Assembly: GCA_036362985.1 (NCBI GenBank)
Contig: JAYGXS010000009.1
Coordinates: forward strand, 18,143,676-18,207,675
Origin: Ligula intestinalis
Lineage: Eukaryota; Platyhelminthes; Cestoda; Diphyllobothriidea; Diphyllobothriidae
DNA length: 64,000 nt
Direction: 5' to 3'
Of this stretch, positions 62,666 through 64,000 are shown in pieces (positions within the stretch are counted from its first letter, which is position 1; the number at the start of each line of letters is the position of its first letter). A program made the position numbers and the translations under genes. A model generated the notes under the pieces. It had not been told where the DNA came from. It ran no database searches and saw only the letters and a list, made by a program, of their open reading frames with translations.

Positions 62666-64000
62666 GCTGGGATATTTAAGTCACTTAAATGAATTTACTT
62701 AAATCATTCAAGTAATTCGTATTTACGCTCATCAGATTGGATGCTGGTGCGCTCAAAGAAACCAAACAAGTCGGAATGGTTTGACGGCTTTAACTTCCCT
62801 GGATTCGGTTTGCCCAACAAAAAGCTGGGCAGCCGAAACGGAACATAGCGTTCCTCCATTTTCTGCCATGCAGAGAGTATGGGGAACTGGTGGGAAGGAT
62901 TGTCCGCTGCAGAGTGGCTGCATGATGACTGTTGGTTCTTGTCACTATATTTAATTTCTCCGATGGGTACTCGCTTCCCTCACCGCAGCGGGGGCGCGCT
63001 TAGGCTCTTGTATACGCAACTAGGAGGACAAAAATGTTTCAAGTAGGAACTATCTGTCTAAAAGCAATTATCCAGATAAAGGGAAAAAGCTATTAACCCG
63101 AGCCTGCCGGATGCTTAATTGGCAAGACGTGGCTGGTACTAGCAAATTATATTACATGAGACCTCGTGGTATGCAGACGCCCAACTGGAAAGATAATCGG
63201 CAAAATAGCTGGGAGGAACAAATCGTCGTTGTTGTTTACGCAGCACAGAGCAGGTTTTAAGCCTTAATGGCTGGGCGAAAGTATTGGAGAGCCTCCTGTC
63301 ACAACTCAAGATAGGACTCAGAAGGTGAGAGTGTCTGTTCGACAGGCTCTGTAATCTACCCAAGCTAAAGCATAAATGACGGTGAAATCCCTTACTGATG
63401 TATCTGTCTGGTATTTTGGTGCCTGTTCAGAGTTGCAGTTAAAACAGCAGCAAGAGGGTGCACCGGCTTGAGCATGTCAGCGTATGTTATCGAGTCGACA
63501 ACTTGATGTGAGAGACAAGAATAGAGCCAGCTGAACACAGGGCGCATTTACCGAGATTGGCAGAGCAGCGGATCGTCGATCTGCGAGACCATGAGGGCGG
63601 GTATTGCTGATAGTAACAATAAGTGGCCGAAAGTGGGGAAAGCAGTCTATACGCAGACGACTGAAGGGCTGTCCTAGCATTGGGGGTAGGTACACAGCGA
63701 TTGAGTTACCCTGGTGCCATCGTCTTCGTTCGCCACAAGATTTCGGTAAAATTGTTTTCCTACCCGAAGAAGTAAAGCAAGGAAAAAGGACAAATGAAGT
63801 CGGGGGGCAAAATCGTAACGACTGGGTTCCTACGCGTCAGATGGTCGTGCCTCAATCATCCCGCGATCATCAACACTGCAACAGCTTAACCCACAGGCGC
63901 ACCCTTGTTCGTACGGTTAAGTCCCGAATATACAGAGCAATTGGCCGCAGGTCTGCAGGGCATTATATTCTGGCAAGGCTGATAAAGTCAGTTTCTGGCA
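62666..64000. other. no recognisable gene
   Basis: About 1.3 kb of anonymous sequence to the window edge. Frames at 63139-63363 and 63477-63695 (minus) have no domain. Confidence 0.5.

Overview
This is a eukaryotic, repeat-saturated window, most likely from a flatworm and probably a tapeworm. The reasons are the mixture of CR1-like non-LTR elements, several GIY-YIG Penelope-like elements (PLEs) and a Ty3/gypsy element, CCCTAA-type telomeric motifs, and one host gene with 36-42 nt introns beside a 5.4 kb intron. The taxon is inferred from this pattern and was not tested. A run of ten Ns at 17161-17170 joins two contigs.

The one host gene I can rebuild with confidence is a PCNP (PEST-containing nuclear protein) homologue on the + strand. 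It has four coding exons (53081-53309, 53352-53455, 53492-53547, 58909-59053) whose phases join cleanly to 177 residues. Its third intron (5,361 nt) is packed with transposon debris. A single kelch-type exon at 34033-34211 may belong to a second host gene.

Layout. 1-2800: CR1-like element, minus strand, running off the left edge. 2992-4045: Penelope-like relic. 4045-5480: direct repeats. 5958-7755: a GC-richer repeat ('A') and a second CR1-like relic. 8391-9150: tandem array of about 250 bp units. 9926-12330: purine-rich, internally duplicated tract holding a 469 bp insertion with a 13 bp target-site duplication. 13236-14905: repeat A copies in inverted orientation around a PLE fragment. 15838-16945: two PLE fragments head to head. 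18100-19165: repeat B and two tRNA-derived SINEs. 20280-20480: degenerate telomere-like tract. 21484-22690: PLE with an intact YVDD motif. 22920-26167: AT-rich DNA without genes. 26168-26740 and 36811-37611: a non-autonomous DNA transposon family ('D') with long terminal inverted repeats. 27160-33835: two families of non-LTR elements, one inserted into the other. 39066-48818: a Ty3/gypsy element with both LTRs and a 4 bp target duplication, whose 5' LTR is split by a 4.4 kb CR1-like element. 51472-58066: two inverted copies of an unclassified repeat ('F') flanking most of the PCNP gene. 60700-62665: two more PLE relics.

Almost every transposon reading frame is broken by stops, indels or 5' truncation, so this looks like a graveyard of several lineages. 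The most interesting structural signals are hammerhead-ribozyme-like motifs in the 3' ends of several PLE families, the repeated head-to-head PLE arrangement, the nested insertions that give a relative chronology, the TIR family D, and the 469 bp insert carrying a near-perfect 19 bp hairpin. Repeat letters (A, B, C, D, F) and PLE-1 to PLE-4 are labels used only here. All identities are judged by eye.
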